Source of the DNA: Burkholderiales bacterium
GTDB lineage: Bacteria; Pseudomonadota; Gammaproteobacteria; Burkholderiales; WYBJ01
Assembly: GCA_020848435.1 (NCBI GenBank)
Contig: JADLAC010000089.1
Location: 62,001 to 126,000, forward strand
Direction of reading: 5' to 3'
Length of the DNA: 64,000 nt
Shown: positions 1-8,704 of the stretch, one piece after another
Numbering within the stretch: the stretch's first letter is position 1
How the letters are laid out: every line of letters starts with the position of its first letter
Program-made: the position numbers and the translations under genes
Notes under the pieces: generated by a model
What the model saw: the letters and a program-made list of their open reading frames with translations, nothing else
The model's database searches: none
Told to the model about the DNA's origin: nothing

Positions 1-254
1 ATGGGCATTTTCCCGGTTTGCCGGTGCTGCCGGGCGTGATCCAGGTCGACTGGGCCATACGTCTCGCGCGCAGGCACCTCGGCTGCTCGGGACGGTTTCG
101 CGGCATCGACAATCTGCGCTTCCAGTCCGTGGTGGTGCCCGAGCGAGCGCTCAACCTCTTGCTGGAAACGAGCGCGGACGCAACGCGGCTGTCGTTTCGC
201 TACACACTCGGGGAACGCAAATGCTCGTCGGGCACGATCCTGTTCAGGCCATGA
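1..254 (+). CDS. apeI: 3-hydroxyacyl-ACP dehydratase, ApeI type (5' truncated by window edge)
   Basis: Only the C-terminal 84 codons are visible; the frame is open from base 3 and the gene begins before the window. The visible part opens with GHFPGLPVLPGV, the conserved proline/glycine-rich active-site segment of FabA/FabZ hot-dog dehydratases, followed by the central helix (VDWAIRLARRHLG) and the closing strands. Such enzymes remove water from 3-hydroxyacyl-ACP to give a trans double bond. In APE clusters this ApeI-type dehydratase sits just upstream of a glycosyltransferase/acyltransferase, as here. Its stop (252-254) overlaps the next gene's start in an ATGA junction, which suggests translational coupling. 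Family assignment is firm; the ApeI label rests on gene order. Confidence 0.8.
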   Translation, partial: GHFPGLPVLPGVIQVDWAIRLARRHLGCSGRFRGIDNLRFQSVVVPERALNLLLETSADATRLSFRYTLGERKCSSGTILFRP

Positions 255-1015
255 CATCGGCGCCGAGCTTTCTGCCCTGCGTCATCATACCCGTCTACAA
301 CCACGGCAGCACCGTGCGCGGCACGGTGGCCGCCGTCGATCGCTACGGCATGGCGATCTATCTGGTCGACGACGGCAGCGAAGCGCCGACCCGACCGGCT
401 CTGGACGACATCGCGCGCGAGTTTCCCCGGGTGAGGCTGACGCGTCTTCCTTGCAATTGCGGCAAAGGCGCTGCGGTGATTACCGCGCTTCGACGAGCGC
501 ATGCCGAGGGCATGACGCACGCACTGCAGATCGACGCCGACGGCCAGCACGACACGTCGGACATTGCGCGCTTCATCGCCCTGGGTCGCGCGCACCCCGC
601 GGCCGTGGTGTGCGGGCAGCCGGTCTATGACGGCTCGGTGCCGAAATGGCGTCTGTATGGTCGCTACCTCACGCACTTCTGGGTCTGGATCGAGACTCTG
701 TCCTTCGGGGTGAAAGACGCGATGTGCGGTTTTCGGCTCTATCCGCTCGCGGCAACCAGCGCGTTGATCGATGCGGTGCGATTGCCGTCGCGCATGGATT
801 TCGACATCGCGATCGTCGTGCATCTGGCATGGCGCGGCGCCCCGATCGAGAATCTTCCTACTCGGGTGGTCTATCCGCCCGGCGGCACCTCGCATTTCGA
901 CATGCTGCGTGACAACTTGCGCATCTCCAGAACCCACACACGCCTCATCTTCGGCATGTTGCTGCGCCTGCCCATGTTGCTCGGCCGTCGTATCGGGCAG
1001 CTCGCGCGGCAATGA
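251..1015 (+). CDS. Family 2 glycosyltransferase of the APE cluster
   Basis: This 254-residue protein is a GT-A fold glycosyltransferase, probably cytosolic and acting on a lipid-linked or polyene acceptor. Visible motifs are the N-terminal VIIPVYNH strand (11-18), VDDGS (39-43), the GKG turn (71-73) and DADGQHD (95-101), whose acidic residues bind the metal and nucleotide-sugar. There are no obvious membrane anchors beyond a hydrophobic C-terminal stretch. I chose the ATG at 251 because it overlaps the dehydratase stop; an in-frame ATG at 221 would give a longer overlap. The gene runs directly into the acyltransferase at 1012. In some APE loci these two activities are, to my recollection, fused as ApeJ; here they are separate. 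The sugar donor and acceptor are unknown. Confidence 0.85.
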   Translation: MTSAPSFLPCVIIPVYNHGSTVRGTVAAVDRYGMAIYLVDDGSEAPTRPALDDIAREFPRVRLTRLPCNCGKGAAVITALRRAHAEGMTHALQIDADGQHDTSDIARFIALGRAHPAAVVCGQPVYDGSVPKWRLYGRYLTHFWVWIETLSFGVKDAMCGFRLYPLAATSALIDAVRLPSRMDFDIAIVVHLAWRGAPIENLPTRVVYPPGGTSHFDMLRDNLRISRTHTRLIFGMLLRLPMLLGRRIGQLARQ

Positions 1016-1980
1016 ACGCCGGCCACTGGGCGAGCCTCGCCGAGCGCGGCAGCGCGCTCGGCCTGCGCCTGACCGAGGCCTGTTATCAGCTGCTCGGCGA
1101 ACGCATCACACGCATCCTGCTGGTCCCGATCGCCGCCTACTTCCTGCTTGTCGCCGGTGATGCGAGACGTGCTTCCTTCGATTACTTCGGCCGGCTGGAA
1201 CGGTTCGGCGGCAGCGCGGGCGAGCTTCCTCGTCCCGGCTGGCGCACGAGCTTTCTTCATATGCTTGCGTTCGCAGTGTCCGCTCTGCACAAGCTGGGCG
1301 CCTGGATGCAGCACATCGAGCCGGAGGCGATCGATTTTCCGCATCGCTCGACGCTGGACGAGCTCGCGCGCAGCGGTCGCGGCGCCCTGCTGGTGAGCGC
1401 GCACATGGGCAACATCGAAATGCTGCGCGCGCTTGCCGTCACGCGCGGCCTCACGGCGGTGAATGCCGTCGTTTATACGCGTCACGCAGCCCGGTTCAAG
1501 CGCATCCTCGAACGCGCGAACGCGAGCTTCGGTGTGAATCTGCTGGAGGTGAGCGAGCTCGGACCGGACACGGGCATGATGCTCAGCGAGAAGATCGATC
1601 GCGGCGAGATTCTCGTGATCGTCGGCGACCGCATTCCCGCCGCCGACCGTGGTCGCACCTGCCGCGCCGATTTTCTCGGCGCGTCCGCTCGCTTCCCGCA
1701 GGGACCATATATACTCGCCGCCAGCCTGCAATGCCCGGTTTACACGTTCTTCTGCATCGAGGCCGGTGCGCGCTACCGGGTACACTTCGAATTGCTCGCG
1801 GATCGGATCGTCCTGCCGCGCACGAGCAGGGGCGCGGCACTGGAGGCGTACGCGCGCGAGTACGCACGTCGCATTGAAGCGATGTGCATCCGTTATCCGT
1901 ATCAGTGGTTCAACTTCTATGATTTCTGGCAAGCCGAGGAGCGCGTGTCGAACGCCCGCACGAGCCCTCTGACACTCTGA
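1012..1980 (+). CDS. LpxL/HtrB-like lipid acyltransferase
   Basis: A 322-residue member of the lauroyl/myristoyl acyltransferase family. The catalytic HX4E motif is visible as His131 to Glu136 in SAHMGNIE, after a hydrophobic N-terminal segment (about 33-50) that would hold the protein at the inner membrane. Length is typical of the family (about 300 residues). The start overlaps the glycosyltransferase stop by four bases (ATGA). Housekeeping LpxL acylates Kdo2-lipid A; the position inside an APE operon makes transfer of the polyene chain, or acylation of its glyco/lipid anchor, the likelier role. That substrate is inferred from context only. Confidence 0.85.
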   Translation: MNAGHWASLAERGSALGLRLTEACYQLLGERITRILLVPIAAYFLLVAGDARRASFDYFGRLERFGGSAGELPRPGWRTSFLHMLAFAVSALHKLGAWMQHIEPEAIDFPHRSTLDELARSGRGALLVSAHMGNIEMLRALAVTRGLTAVNAVVYTRHAARFKRILERANASFGVNLLEVSELGPDTGMMLSEKIDRGEILVIVGDRIPAADRGRTCRADFLGASARFPQGPYILAASLQCPVYTFFCIEAGARYRVHFELLADRIVLPRTSRGAALEAYAREYARRIEAMCIRYPYQWFNFYDFWQAEERVSNARTSPLTL

Positions 1981-1998
1981 ACCGCAGCCTCTGCCCAC

Positions 1999-3534
1999 AT
2001 GCCCGCCCCGCTTCCCATCGTCGTCGGCAATCGCCGCATGAGCATCGAAGACGTGCTAGCCGTCGCTCGACATCGACATCCCGTCGTCCTTGCCTCCGAT
2101 GCCGCCTATCTGCATCGCATCGAAGCCGGCGCCCGGTTCCTCGAACGGCTGTTGAACGCGAACGGCGCGATTTACGGCGTCAACACGGGCTACGGCGATT
2201 CGTGCACCACCCCGATCCCTGCGGCTCTCGTCGACGAGCTGCCGATCCATCTCACCCGCTACCACCGCGTCGGACTCGGCCGGTATCTCGGCGCGACGGA
2301 GACGCTCGCCGTCATGGTGAGCCGGCTCAATTCGCTCGCCCAGGGATACTCGGGAGCGCGTCTCGTCTTGCTTGAGCGCCTCGCCCGACTCATCAACGAT
2401 GAAGTGCTGCCGCAGATTCCGGAGGAAGGTTCGGTGGGCGCAAGCGGCGATCTCACCCCGCTCGCCTACCTCGCGGCAGCGATGATCGGCGAAGGCGAGG
2501 TGCGGCACGCCGGAAGGGTGCAACCGGCCGTCGACGCTTTGCGCACGCTTGGCCTCGAACCCTTCGCGCTGGCGCCCAAGGAAGGCCTCGCGCTGATGAA
2601 CGGCACCTCGGTCATGACGGCACTCGTCTGTCTCGCCTGGGCGCGCGCCGACTACCTCTCGCGGCTGTGCTGTCGGCTGACGGCCATGGCCGCCGCTGCC
2701 CTGTGCAGCAACCGCGAGCACTTCGATCCACGACTGTTCGCCGTCAAACCGCATGCCGGACAGAACGAAGCGGCCGCGTGGATACATGCGGACCTCGCGT
2801 CGCGCTCGCCGCAGGAACCGGACCGTCTGCAGGACCGCTACTCCATCCGCTGTGCCCCCCATGTCATCGGCGTGCTGCGCGATGCGCTCGGGTGGATGCG
2901 ACGCGACGTCGAAAACGAGCTCAACAGCGCGAACGACAATCCGATCATCGATCCTGCGTCGGAGAGCCTGCTCCACGGCGGTCATTTCTACGGCGGTCAC
3001 ATCGCGTTCGTGGCCGATGCGATGAAGACCGCCGTAGCCAATCTTGCAGATCTCATGGACCGGCAGCTCGCGCTGCTGGTCGACACGCGCTACAACAACG
3101 GCCTACCGCTGCACTTGTCGGGTGCGCGCGAGGAGCGCGCCGCCGTCAATCATGGCCTGAAGGCGATCCAGATCGGCGCCTCGGCATGGACGGCGGAAGC
3201 GTTGAAGCTCACGATGCCCGCGAGCGTGTTCTCGCGTTCTACCGAATGCCACAACCAGGACAAGGTGAGCATGGGCACGATCGCTGCGCGCGACTGCCTG
3301 CGGGTGCTCGAGCTCACCGAGCAGACGGCCGCTGCGCTCGCGCTCGGCGTGCGCCAGGCGCTCGCGCTGCGAGCGCGCATGCAGGGCGAAGCTGCCGTGC
3401 CGTCCGCTCTGCGCGAATTCCTCGCGCAGCTCGAAGGCGATATCGCGTTCCTGGACGAGGACCGTTCACTCGATGCCGAGCTGCGCTTGCTCGTCGCCCA
3501 GATTCAGCATCGACGTTGGGTCGTCCATGCGTGA
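1999..3534 (+). CDS. Aromatic amino acid ammonia-lyase (HAL/PAL/TAL family)
   Basis: A 511-residue MIO-dependent lyase. The Ala148-Ser149-Gly150 triad, in a GSVGASGDLTPL context, would cyclise to the MIO prosthetic group; Tyr59 in IYGVNTGYG is the expected catalytic tyrosine. The enzyme eliminates ammonia from histidine, phenylalanine or tyrosine. The selectivity pair, which I align at Tyr88-His89, is neither the His-Leu of bacterial TAL nor the Phe-Leu of PAL, so substrate is uncertain. Lying within the APE operon it most likely supplies a cinnamate-type aryl starter, not an entry to histidine breakdown: no hut genes are near. No clear ribosome binding site precedes the ATG. The 3' end overlaps the thioesterase start by 8 bp. 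Confidence 0.88.
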   Translation: MPAPLPIVVGNRRMSIEDVLAVARHRHPVVLASDAAYLHRIEAGARFLERLLNANGAIYGVNTGYGDSCTTPIPAALVDELPIHLTRYHRVGLGRYLGATETLAVMVSRLNSLAQGYSGARLVLLERLARLINDEVLPQIPEEGSVGASGDLTPLAYLAAAMIGEGEVRHAGRVQPAVDALRTLGLEPFALAPKEGLALMNGTSVMTALVCLAWARADYLSRLCCRLTAMAAAALCSNREHFDPRLFAVKPHAGQNEAAAWIHADLASRSPQEPDRLQDRYSIRCAPHVIGVLRDALGWMRRDVENELNSANDNPIIDPASESLLHGGHFYGGHIAFVADAMKTAVANLADLMDRQLALLVDTRYNNGLPLHLSGAREERAAVNHGLKAIQIGASAWTAEALKLTMPASVFSRSTECHNQDKVSMGTIAARDCLRVLELTEQTAAALALGVRQALALRARMQGEAAVPSALREFLAQLEGDIAFLDEDRSLDAELRLLVAQIQHRRWVVHA

Positions 3535-3946
3535 GCTCAGCGCGCAGATCGAGGTAGACGTGCCGTTCCACGACGTCGATGCCATGAACATCGTCTGGCA
3601 TGGCCACTATCTAAAGTATCTCGAGCTCGCGCGCTGCGCGCTGCTGCGGTGCTTCGATTACGATTACCCGAGCATGCGGGCATCGGGTTACCTGTGGCCA
3701 GTCGTCGATTACCGCCTGAAGTACGTGCGCCCCGTGCGCTACGCGCAGCGGCTGCAGGTGCGGGCTACGCTGCGCGAATGGGAGAACAGGCTCGCGATCG
3801 ATTACCTCGTGCGCGACGCCGGCAGCGGCGAAAAGCTCACGAGCGCGCGTTCGATCCAGGTCGCGGTCGACATCGCCACCGGCGAGCTGCAGTTCGTCAG
3901 CCCGCCCGTTCTTCTCGAAAAGCTGGAGCGGGCGTGGTCCGCTTGA
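3527..3946 (+). CDS. apeK: Hot-dog acyl thioesterase, ApeK/YbgC type
   Basis: A 139-residue 4HBT-type thioesterase. The N-terminal FHDVDAMNIVWHGHYLKYLE segment carries Asp18 and the His-Gly-His of the YbgC/4-hydroxybenzoyl-CoA thioesterase active site, followed by the long hot-dog helix. It hydrolyses acyl-CoA or acyl-ACP thioesters; in an APE operon it probably releases or edits polyene or aryl intermediates. The ATG at 3527 lies inside the end of the lyase gene and gives a protein of family length; an upstream in-frame start would add a sequence unlike the family. The ApeK label rests on position in the cluster. Confidence 0.85.
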   Translation: MRELSAQIEVDVPFHDVDAMNIVWHGHYLKYLELARCALLRCFDYDYPSMRASGYLWPVVDYRLKYVRPVRYAQRLQVRATLREWENRLAIDYLVRDAGSGEKLTSARSIQVAVDIATGELQFVSPPVLLEKLERAWSA

Positions 3947-4545
3947 TCGCTCTCGGTATGGGCTGCCTACCGCTGCTGCTGTATGCGCAAGCACCGGCGG
4001 ATGCCGTCGCCGGCGTGCGCGCGCGCCTCGAAGCGCATCCCGAGCTCAGGATGGAGTTCGTCCAGACGCGCACCATCGCTGGCCTCGCCAAACCGATCGT
4101 CACGCGGGGACGGGCGTTCGTCTGGCACAAGCAAGGCGTGCTGTGGCAGGTCGAGCAGCCCTATCGCGCCGGCTACGCCGTAGGGCAGGACATGATCGCC
4201 GAGATCGCAGCCGACGGCACGCGCACGGTTCGCACCGAGCGCGATGTCCCCGCCGCCGCCCGCATCTCGCGCACGGTACGCGCCGCGATCGGCAGCGATC
4301 CGGCGACGTTACACAGCTGGTTCGACACCGAGGCACGCTGGGACGGCGCACGCTGGCAGCTCACGCTCACGCCGCGCCAAGCTCAGCTCGCCCGACAGCT
4401 GAAGTCGGTCCGGCTGAGCGGGGCCGAATTCCTCGAAGACGTGCGCATCGAGGCGGTCAACGGCGACGAGACCCGGGTCGAATTCCGCAATCACAAGCCA
4501 GGTGCGCCCACCGAGCAGGAACGGCGCGCCTTCGCTCCCGATTGA
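3934..4545 (+). CDS. LolA-like outer-membrane lipoprotein carrier of the APE cluster
   Basis: A 203-residue exported protein. With the GTG start at 3934 the N-terminus (MVRLIALGMGCLPLLLYAQA) reads as a signal peptide cleaved near residue 20; an ATG at 3958 is the alternative. The mature part matches LolA-type carriers: an amphipathic start (VRARLEAHPELRMEFVQTRTI) and the GRAFVWHKQGVLWQVEQP strand pair. LolA proteins shuttle lipidated cargo across the periplasm. It is followed with a one-base stop/start overlap by an MMPL exporter, so the two probably form a dedicated route for the polyene-lipid. In the E. coli nomenclature this corresponds, I believe, to ApeL. Confidence 0.8.
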   Translation: MVRLIALGMGCLPLLLYAQAPADAVAGVRARLEAHPELRMEFVQTRTIAGLAKPIVTRGRAFVWHKQGVLWQVEQPYRAGYAVGQDMIAEIAADGTRTVRTERDVPAAARISRTVRAAIGSDPATLHSWFDTEARWDGARWQLTLTPRQAQLARQLKSVRLSGAEFLEDVRIEAVNGDETRVEFRNHKPGAPTEQERRAFAPD

Positions 4546-6950
4546 TGCGCTTCGCCCGCCTCGGCGCCGCCTTGTGGACGGCCGCCTGCGTCTGCCTTGC
4601 CGCCTTGTGCGCGCTGCTGCTGTGGCAAGGCGCGCCGATCCAGACAGATCTGCTCGCCCTGCTGCCGCGCACCGAGTCCAACCCGAACGCGGAACGGGCC
4701 GCGGCAGCCTTGGCAGCCGCGGGTAGCAATCGCGTCGTGATCCTGGTGAGCCATGCAGACGCCGAACAAGGCAAGGCCGCCGCCCGTGCGCTCGCCTCGC
4801 AGCTGCGCTCGAGCCCGGATCTGAAGAACGTCACCGACGCAGTCCCGCCGGTGGACCCCAGTCGGATCAGCAGCGTATATGCGCCGTTTCGCTTCGGCTT
4901 GCTGAGCGCTGCGGACCGGACCGAGCTCGGACGCGGCGACGTCGATCTGCACGCGTGGCTCGTGCGCCGACTGGCGAGTCCTCTGCGCCTGCCGAGCGCA
5001 GGCAGCTTGGGCACCGATCCGTTCGGCCTGCTCGACGCCTTCGTCCTCGACTTGCCGTACCGACACATCCGGCTCTACCAGGACGATGGCTTGCTCGTCG
5101 CGGAAGATCCGCAAGCGCCCGATCGCATGCATGTCTTGGTCACGGCGGAGCTTGAGCGCTCGGCCTTCGACGAAGCGATTCAGAAGTCGGTCGTGGCCGC
5201 AGTCGCCAGAGCCGAGCAGGCCGTACAGTCGGCTCACGGCGCACGGACGCTGCACACCGGCGCCGTCTTCTATGGCGACAGCGCACGCCGGGCCGCCGCG
5301 CGCGAAATGGATACGATCGGCGCCATTTCCATCGCCGGCATCGTACTGCTGCTCGCGGCGACGTTTCATTCCGTCGTTCCGCTCGGTCTCGGCTTGCTTG
5401 TCGTCGGCATCGCATTGATGGTCGCGACAGCCGTCGCTCTCAGCGTGCACCGCGAGCTGCATTTGCTGACGCTGGTCTTCGGAGCGAGTCTCATCGGCGA
5501 GGCGATCGACTATCCGATCCAGTATTTCGCGGCCCATGCCGAAGCCGGCGCAAGATGGGATGCACGCCGTGGTCTGCGCGACATACTGCCCGGCCTCACG
5601 CTCGCGCTGCTCACCAGCGCGCTGGGCTACGCGGCACTCACGCTCATGCCCTTCCCGGCCGTCAGCCAGATCGCACTCTTCGCCTTGACCGGGCTGACCG
5701 CGGCCTATGTTTCGGTCGTTCTGCTCCTGCCGGGACTGCTCGCGCGGCCGCCTCGACGCAAGCTCGTCTCGATCGTCGAACCTGCCCGCCGCTTGGTGGT
5801 CGCCTGCCGCCGGCGAATGACGCCCATGCGAGCGGTCATCATCGGCGCCTGCGTGATCGCCCTGTGCGTCCCCGGCTGGATGCAGCTGCAATCCCGCGAC
5901 GACGTGCGCGCCATGGCCACGCGGCCGCCCGCGCTGCTCGAACAGGAGACGCGTATCCGATCGATCACGGGCTTGCAGGCATCGAGCGAGTTCTTTCTGG
6001 TCGAAGCGGACACGGCCGATCAGGTCCTGCAGCGCGAGGAGGCACTCGCCGAGCGGCTGCGGAAGCTCGTCGAACGTCGCGTCCTCGCGCATTTCCAAGG
6101 CGTCTCGGCCTTCGTGCCGTCGCGGCAGCGACAAGTTGCGAACCGCGAGCTGATTGAGCAGCGGCTGCTCGGCAGCCCGGCGGCATTGCATGGCGCGCTC
6201 GACGCCGTGGGCTTTCCGGCCGGGACAGCGGCGCAGTGGATCGATGCCTACCGCGCCGCCGCGGATCGCTGGGTGGCCCCAGAGACCTGGCTGACCACGC
6301 CGGCGGCAGGTGCGTTCCGTCACTTGTGGCTCGGCAAGACCGAGCGCGGCTACGCGTCCATCGTGACAGTGCTCGGACATGCCGGCGCCGAGGCTTTGAA
6401 GACTGCGGCACACGAACTGCCCGGCATCACGTTCGTCGACAAGGTCGGTTCGGTGAGCCGCCTGCTGCACGACTACCGCGTCGCGTTCGGCTACGGCTTG
6501 GTGCTCGCCGTCGCGCTCGCCCTGCTCATACTGTCCCGTCGCTACCGGGTGCGCGATTGCATTGCCATCGTGCAGCCGGCGCTGCTCGGCGTCGGCACGG
6601 CCCTGGCGGTGTTGGGCTATGCCGGCGTACCGATGACGCTGTTCAGCGTGCTCGCGCTGCTGCTGGTGATCGGAGTAGGTTCGAACTACGCGATCTTCCT
6701 GGTCGAGGGGCATCGCCGCCCGGGCGGCGCCTTCATCGCGGTGCTGCTTTCCGCCGCAACGACACTACTGTCCTTCGGACTGCTCGCCTTCAGCAGCACC
6801 CCGGCGCTCGCCGGCTTCGGCCTCACCTTGCTGATCGGCATCGGCGCCGCGGTGCTGTTCGCCCCGCTCGCGCTCAGCGCCACACCGAAGGAACCCGACG
6901 AGCCGCAACGGCAGCTTCACGACGTAGCCGCCGCTGTCGTCCAAGAGTAA
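4545..6950 (+). CDS. RND-superfamily MMPL-type lipid exporter
   Basis: An 801-residue inner-membrane protein. It has an N-terminal membrane segment (about 5-25), a large periplasmic loop, a first helix bundle (about 255-410), a second periplasmic loop, and a second bundle (about 635-770), the duplicated layout of MMPL/HpnN exporters. The membrane blocks are rich in Leu/Ala/Gly, and the loop after the first helix (IQTDLLALLPRTESN) is typical of this group. It likely uses the proton gradient to flip or extrude the polyene lipid toward the LolA-like carrier encoded just upstream. The ATG overlaps the carrier's stop codon. It matches ApeM by position. Confidence 0.85.
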   Translation: MRFARLGAALWTAACVCLAALCALLLWQGAPIQTDLLALLPRTESNPNAERAAAALAAAGSNRVVILVSHADAEQGKAAARALASQLRSSPDLKNVTDAVPPVDPSRISSVYAPFRFGLLSAADRTELGRGDVDLHAWLVRRLASPLRLPSAGSLGTDPFGLLDAFVLDLPYRHIRLYQDDGLLVAEDPQAPDRMHVLVTAELERSAFDEAIQKSVVAAVARAEQAVQSAHGARTLHTGAVFYGDSARRAAAREMDTIGAISIAGIVLLLAATFHSVVPLGLGLLVVGIALMVATAVALSVHRELHLLTLVFGASLIGEAIDYPIQYFAAHAEAGARWDARRGLRDILPGLTLALLTSALGYAALTLMPFPAVSQIALFALTGLTAAYVSVVLLLPGLLARPPRRKLVSIVEPARRLVVACRRRMTPMRAVIIGACVIALCVPGWMQLQSRDDVRAMATRPPALLEQETRIRSITGLQASSEFFLVEADTADQVLQREEALAERLRKLVERRVLAHFQGVSAFVPSRQRQVANRELIEQRLLGSPAALHGALDAVGFPAGTAAQWIDAYRAAADRWVAPETWLTTPAAGAFRHLWLGKTERGYASIVTVLGHAGAEALKTAAHELPGITFVDKVGSVSRLLHDYRVAFGYGLVLAVALALLILSRRYRVRDCIAIVQPALLGVGTALAVLGYAGVPMTLFSVLALLLVIGVGSNYAIFLVEGHRRPGGAFIAVLLSAATTLLSFGLLAFSSTPALAGFGLTLLIGIGAAVLFAPLALSATPKEPDEPQRQLHDVAAAVVQE

Positions 6951-7040
6951 TATTCCCGGTATCGATGAAACGATCCCGGTCAGGGAGGAAAGTCGCGTGT
7001 CGTATGCCAAGCACGCGTCCATCCGGGATCCTCACTGTCT

Positions 7041-8234
7041 ATGGCATCCGTCCAACAGCGTTCCTTCATCAACGTCGTCGGCGTGATCAATGCGCTCGGC
7101 ACCGGCTGCGAGAGCGTGCGTGCCGCGCTGTTACGCGGCGATACAGCCGGCATGCAGCCGGAACCCCGCTGGGCGATCGAGGGCACGGCGCGCGTCGGGC
7201 GGGTGCGCAGCCCGGTCGCTGGAGTGTCGCCGGCGCTGCGGGAACACGACTGCCGCAACAATCGCCTGCTGCTCGCCGCGCTCGCTCAGATTCGCGCCGA
7301 CGTCGACCGTATGATCGAGCGCTACGGACGGCATCGCGTCGGCATCGTTCTCGGTACGAGCACTTCAGGCATCGCCGAGGGTGAGACGGCCATCTCCGCA
7401 TATCTTAGCGACGGCGCGCTGCCGGCGCATTTCGACTATGTCCAGCAGGAAATCGGCGCCGCCGCACCGTTTCTCGCACGCCATCTCGACATCGCAGGTC
7501 CCGCCTACACGGTGTCGACCGCATGCACCTCCAGTGCGAAAGCCCTCGTGAGCGCGCGCCTGCTGCTGCGCGCGAACATCTGCGATGCCGTGGTGGCGGG
7601 CGGCGTCGATGCGCTTTGCCGGCTGACGGTCAATGGATTCGCCGCGCTGGAGTCGACCAGCACCGAGTTGTCGAATCCGATGAGCCGCAACCGGCGCGGC
7701 ATCAATATCGGCGAAGGCGCGGCGCTGTTCCTGATCTCGCGCGAGCGGGGCGCGGTCGAATTTCTCGGCGCCGGCGAATCGAGCGATGCGCATCATGTCT
7801 CCGCGCCCGACCCGAGCGGCGAAGGCGCCGAGATCGCCATTCGCGCCGCCCTTGCCGACGCAGGGCTCGCTGCGGCCGATATCGCCTACGTGAACCTGCA
7901 CGCGACGGCGACACCCAAGAACGACGCGATGGAAAGCTACGTCATGACGCGCGTGTTCCCGGCGGGTGTCGCGTGCAGCGGAACGAAGCCGCTCACCGGA
8001 CATGCGCTCGGGGCCGCCGGCGCCACGGAAGCGGCGCTGTGCTGGCTCGCCATTGCGGGCGACGGACGCCTCCCGCCGCACGTCTGGGACGGCGAAGCGG
8101 ATCCAGCACTGCCGCGGTTGAATCTCACCGCACCCGGCGACTGTTTTGCGAGCGACCGCCGCCGCATCTGCATGAGCAATTCATTCGCCTTCGGCGGCAG
8201 CAACGTCTCGCTCGTGCTGAGCCCGAGTCTTTGA
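7041..8234 (+). CDS. apeO: Beta-ketoacyl-ACP synthase, ApeO type
   Basis: A 397-residue thiolase-fold condensing enzyme. The active triad is complete: Cys162 in STACTSSAK, His287 in VNLHATATPKND and His321 in KPLTGHALGAAG, with the C-terminal NSFAFGGSNVSL strand. It would condense malonyl-ACP with a growing polyene acyl-ACP. Ninety bases separate it from the exporter gene, the widest gap so far in the operon, and the next dehydratase starts 6 bp after its stop. The order KS-DH-KR-KS that begins here is the ApeO-P-Q-R signature of APE clusters. Confidence 0.9.
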   Translation: MASVQQRSFINVVGVINALGTGCESVRAALLRGDTAGMQPEPRWAIEGTARVGRVRSPVAGVSPALREHDCRNNRLLLAALAQIRADVDRMIERYGRHRVGIVLGTSTSGIAEGETAISAYLSDGALPAHFDYVQQEIGAAAPFLARHLDIAGPAYTVSTACTSSAKALVSARLLLRANICDAVVAGGVDALCRLTVNGFAALESTSTELSNPMSRNRRGINIGEGAALFLISRERGAVEFLGAGESSDAHHVSAPDPSGEGAEIAIRAALADAGLAAADIAYVNLHATATPKNDAMESYVMTRVFPAGVACSGTKPLTGHALGAAGATEAALCWLAIAGDGRLPPHVWDGEADPALPRLNLTAPGDCFASDRRRICMSNSFAFGGSNVSLVLSPSL

Positions 8235-8239
8235 CGACC

Positions 8240-8704
8240 ATGGCCGCTACCGAGCTTCTGCCCATCGCAGCGTACATCCCCCACCGCGGCGACATGCTGC
8301 TGCTCGATGCGGTCGAGGCCGTCGACGATGCGAGCATCAGAGCCGCGTTGCGGGTCTCGTCGCAGGCCTGGTACTGCCCGGATGCCGAGGGCATGGCGGC
8401 GTGGTTCGGCATCGAGCTCATGGCCCAAGCCATCGCCGCGCATGTGACGCACACGTCGAGCGCGCACGGACAACCGCCCAAGCAGGGAGTACTGCTCGGC
8501 ACGAGGCGTTACGAGAGCGAGGTGCCCGTATTCGCTTGCGGCACCCTCCTGCGCATCGAGGCCAGGGAAGAGTATCGGGACGCCGCGGGCTTCGCCGTGT
8601 ACGACTGCGAGATCGCCGACGGCACGCGCGTGCTCGCGCGCGCGAGCATCAAGGCGTTCCAGCCGGAGGATTTCGGCGAATTCTTACGGCAGGCGGCGGC
8701 ATGA
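8240..8704 (+). CDS. apeP: 3-hydroxyacyl-ACP dehydratase, ApeP type
   Basis: A 154-residue hot-dog protein resembling FabA/FabZ but with a divergent active-site region. Visible features are YIPHRGDMLLLDAVEAVDD near the N-terminus, the central helix WFGIELMAQAIAAHV (about 54-68) that carries an acidic residue at the dehydratase position, and a C-terminal strand. It would dehydrate 3-hydroxyacyl-ACP during polyene extension, alone or paired with the dehydratase at the window's left edge. An in-frame TTG at 8231 overlaps the ketosynthase stop; I prefer the ATG at 8240. The stop overlaps the reductase start (ATGA at 8701). Confidence 0.83.
   Translation: MAATELLPIAAYIPHRGDMLLLDAVEAVDDASIRAALRVSSQAWYCPDAEGMAAWFGIELMAQAIAAHVTHTSSAHGQPPKQGVLLGTRRYESEVPVFACGTLLRIEAREEYRDAAGFAVYDCEIADGTRVLARASIKAFQPEDFGEFLRQAAA

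Noticed and set aside
4491..6713. A 740-codon open frame on the minus strand opposite the MMPL exporter
   Set aside because: It has no recognisable domain, is rich in Arg/Gln/Asp as antisense GC-rich frames are, and the + strand gene is clear.
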